Assembly: GCA_020721025.1 (NCBI GenBank)
Contig: DYNO01000016.1
Location: forward strand, 11,495 to 28,842
Origin: Thiomargarita sp.
GTDB taxonomy: Bacteria > Pseudomonadota > Gammaproteobacteria > Beggiatoales > Beggiatoaceae
Length of the DNA stretch: 17,348 nt
Direction of reading: 5' to 3'
A model generated the notes under the pieces. The model saw only the letters and a program-made list of their open reading frames with translations, had not been told where the DNA came from and did no database searches. Shown here piece by piece: positions 16,232 to 17,348 of this stretch (position 1 is its first letter; each line of letters starts with the position of its first letter). Both the position numbers and the translations under genes were made by a program.

Positions 16232-16292
16232 AATTTGGTGATTTAGCAATCCAAACTCATTATGACTGAATTTTTACCCAATTTGGTGATTT
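16232..16292. repeat. Direct repeat in the dnaK leader
   Basis: The 13-mer AATTTGGTGATTT occurs at 16232-16244 and 16280-16292, 48 bases apart and both followed by a GC-containing A/T stretch. Both copies lie in the predicted dnaK 5' leader. A protein- or RNA-binding role is possible; a simple duplication is as likely. Confidence 0.5.
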
Positions 16293-16322
16293 TGCTCATC
16301 AATAGGGCAACGCACACTTGCA

Positions 16323-16350
16323 ATATTGGGCTATTGCTTGCGTTTTCAAG
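16323..16350 (-). promoter_or_regulatory. Sigma32-type heat-shock promoter of dnaK
   Basis: On the minus strand CTTGAA (16350-16345) is followed after 14 bases by CCCAATAT (16330-16323), close to the sigma32 consensus CTTGAA and CCCCATnT. Transcription would begin near 16316 and give a leader of about 160 bases before the dnaK ATG. The site lies in the grpE-dnaK gap, so dnaK can be induced independently. Confidence 0.75.
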
Positions 16351-16368
16351 CGACAATGTTGATGATGG

Positions 16369-17022
16369 TTAAGAATTTTTTGCAATAACCACACGAGCAG
16401 GGCGCAACAAACGCTCATTCAATTGATAACCCTTTTGATGCACAATAACCACCGTTCCATCTTCAGTGTCAGGTGCGGGAATCATTGCCATCGCTTCATG
16501 CCAGTCGGGATTAAATTTTTGGTTTTTTGGGTCGATTTCAACGATACCGAACTTTTCTAGCGTATTTGCCAAGATTTTAAGCGTCAGCCCCATGCCTTCC
16601 TTGACTGAATCCAAACTCGTTTCTGGTTTCACTGCGACTTCCATCCCCATCTCTAAACTGTCCTTGACTGCGAGCAATTCTTCGGCAAAGCGTTTAATTG
16701 CATACTTATGTGCATTTTCCACATCCCGCTCGACCCGTTTTTGCAAATTGTCAAATTCTGCCCGTTGCCGCAATAAACTATCCCAATGGGCAGCCGCTTT
16801 CTTTTCTGTCTCAGCCAATTGTTTTTTTAGCTCATCAATCAATTGGATAGGTTCAACAGCCGGCGCACCTTGAGAAATTTCAATGGTGGACGCAGAATCA
16901 GGTGCAACGTCGGGGGATTGGGTTGTCGCGGGAGGGGTTTGGGGAATAGAATTTGTTTCATGATCAGTTGATATCGTTGAAGTTTCTGCTGTTTCAGCGG
17001 TAATCACAGGTTCTTCAGCCAT
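16369..17022 (-). CDS. grpE: Nucleotide exchange factor GrpE
   Basis: A 217-residue GrpE, the homodimeric factor that releases ADP from DnaK and acts as a thermosensor. The N-terminus (1-55) is disordered and rich in T, P and E. A long helix with RAEFDNLQKRVERD (87-100) forms the dimer stalk, followed by FNPDWHEAM (170-178) and the C-terminal signature VVIVHQKGYQLNERLLRPAR (191-210) of the beta domain. The start ATG 17022 has an AGAGAG element just upstream. A sigma32-like promoter lies about 40-65 bases upstream. It is followed, 212 bases on, by dnaK, its functional partner. Confidence 0.98.
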   Translation of the reverse strand: MAEEPVITAETAETSTISTDHETNSIPQTPPATTQSPDVAPDSASTIEISQGAPAVEPIQLIDELKKQLAETEKKAAAHWDSLLRQRAEFDNLQKRVERDVENAHKYAIKRFAEELLAVKDSLEMGMEVAVKPETSLDSVKEGMGLTLKILANTLEKFGIVEIDPKNQKFNPDWHEAMAMIPAPDTEDGTVVIVHQKGYQLNERLLRPARVVIAKNS

Positions 17023-17060
17023 CGTTGCTCTCTATAAAAGTTCTAATGAAGATTGCACAT

Positions 17061-17088
17061 TAGTGGGGGCAGGTTGGCGAGATTCAAG
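17061..17088 (-). promoter_or_regulatory. Sigma32-type heat-shock promoter of grpE
   Basis: On the minus strand CTTGAA (17088-17083) is separated by 14 bases from CCCCACTA (17068-17061), a near match to the sigma32 consensus. Spacing is identical to the dnaK promoter. Initiation near 17054 would leave a leader of about 30 bases before the grpE start. Confidence 0.78.
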
Positions 17089-17128
17089 AGATTTGAACAA
17101 AATTGATGATTAGGTTGAGAATTACGAC

Positions 17129-17254
17129 TGTCTGAATCAGAATTTGCAAAATTTTAGAATTTCCAGAATGAAAACCGAGACAAAATACTAAAAATCAATG
17201 CAGCATTGCCGTTATTCTGAAAATTCTCAAATTCCGAAAATTCTGATTCAGACA
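17129..17254. repeat. Long palindromic repeat element upstream of grpE
   Basis: Arms of about 41 bases, 17129-17169 and 17214-17254, are inverted copies. The outer 16 bases (TGTCTGAATCAGAATT) match perfectly; the inner 25 have about six mismatches. The arms are built of TTTCAGAAT-like units and enclose 44 bases. It codes for nothing visible. The ends resemble those of the element at 7635-7718. It looks like a dispersed non-autonomous element able to fold as a long hairpin. The rest of the window to 17348 shows no gene. Confidence 0.85.
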
Positions 17255-17348
17255 AAATTAGGAAAATGATGGTTCTAATCAGAATTCCATAAGTAATAGG
17301 AGTTACGCAGTTCAAAACGTAACTTAGGCTTAATTCAGTTAGTTAGCG

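Noticed and set aside
1..17348. CRISPR arrays, tRNA or rRNA genes
   Set aside because: No regularly spaced repeats and no tRNA- or rRNA-like sequences were seen on either strand.

Overview
The window reads as chromosomal DNA of a gammaproteobacterium, most likely a sulfur-oxidising Thiotrichales/Beggiatoa-type organism. This is an inference from the protein flavour (class I PHA synthase, GrpE/DnaK, PdxA, an endonuclease-type MutL, HemH, a bacteriohemerythrin), the moderately AT-rich composition, and repeats of types I associate with that group. No rRNA, tRNA or CRISPR array was found.

Layout. Positions 45-640 (minus) hold a Doc/Fic-family toxin and its small antitoxin, downstream of pdxA (724-1728, minus). 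A divergent gene of unknown function (1754-2734, plus) encodes a one-span membrane protein with a TPR-like tail. It converges on a bacteriohemerythrin gene (2782-3264, minus) across a strong hairpin. Positions 3265-4047 hold no intact gene but contain a decayed TnpB N-terminus. An orphan lipoprotein membrane-fusion protein follows (4048-5085, plus), then 0.8 kb without a recognisable gene, then phaC (5863-7611, plus).

Positions 7612-9559 look accessory. A palindromic repeat is followed by a two-gene unit, an SMC/RecF-like AAA ATPase overlapping a PIN-domain protein. The unit ends in a 71-bp near-copy of an internal piece of phaC, which supplies the last seven codons of the PIN gene. This is the best candidate for an undescribed system: an ATPase plus nuclease pair resembling two-gene phage-defence or toxin modules in layout. 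mutL follows (9560-11350, TTG start).

After mutL is an accessory intergenic stretch with a double-hairpin repeat and a second TnpB remnant. Next come a REC-HisKA-HATPase signalling protein (11885-12967) and hemH (12994-14103). hemH converges on dnaK (14186-16156, minus), with grpE (16369-17022, minus) upstream of dnaK. grpE and dnaK each carry a sigma32-like promoter with the same 14-bp spacer, so they look like separately initiated heat-shock genes; dnaJ is not adjacent. The right edge carries another palindromic repeat whose ends match those of the repeat after phaC.

Start codons were adjusted from ribosome-binding sites and homology for the antitoxin, hemerythrin, phaC, the AAA ATPase and the REC-kinase. 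All similarity statements come from reading the sequence; no database search was run.
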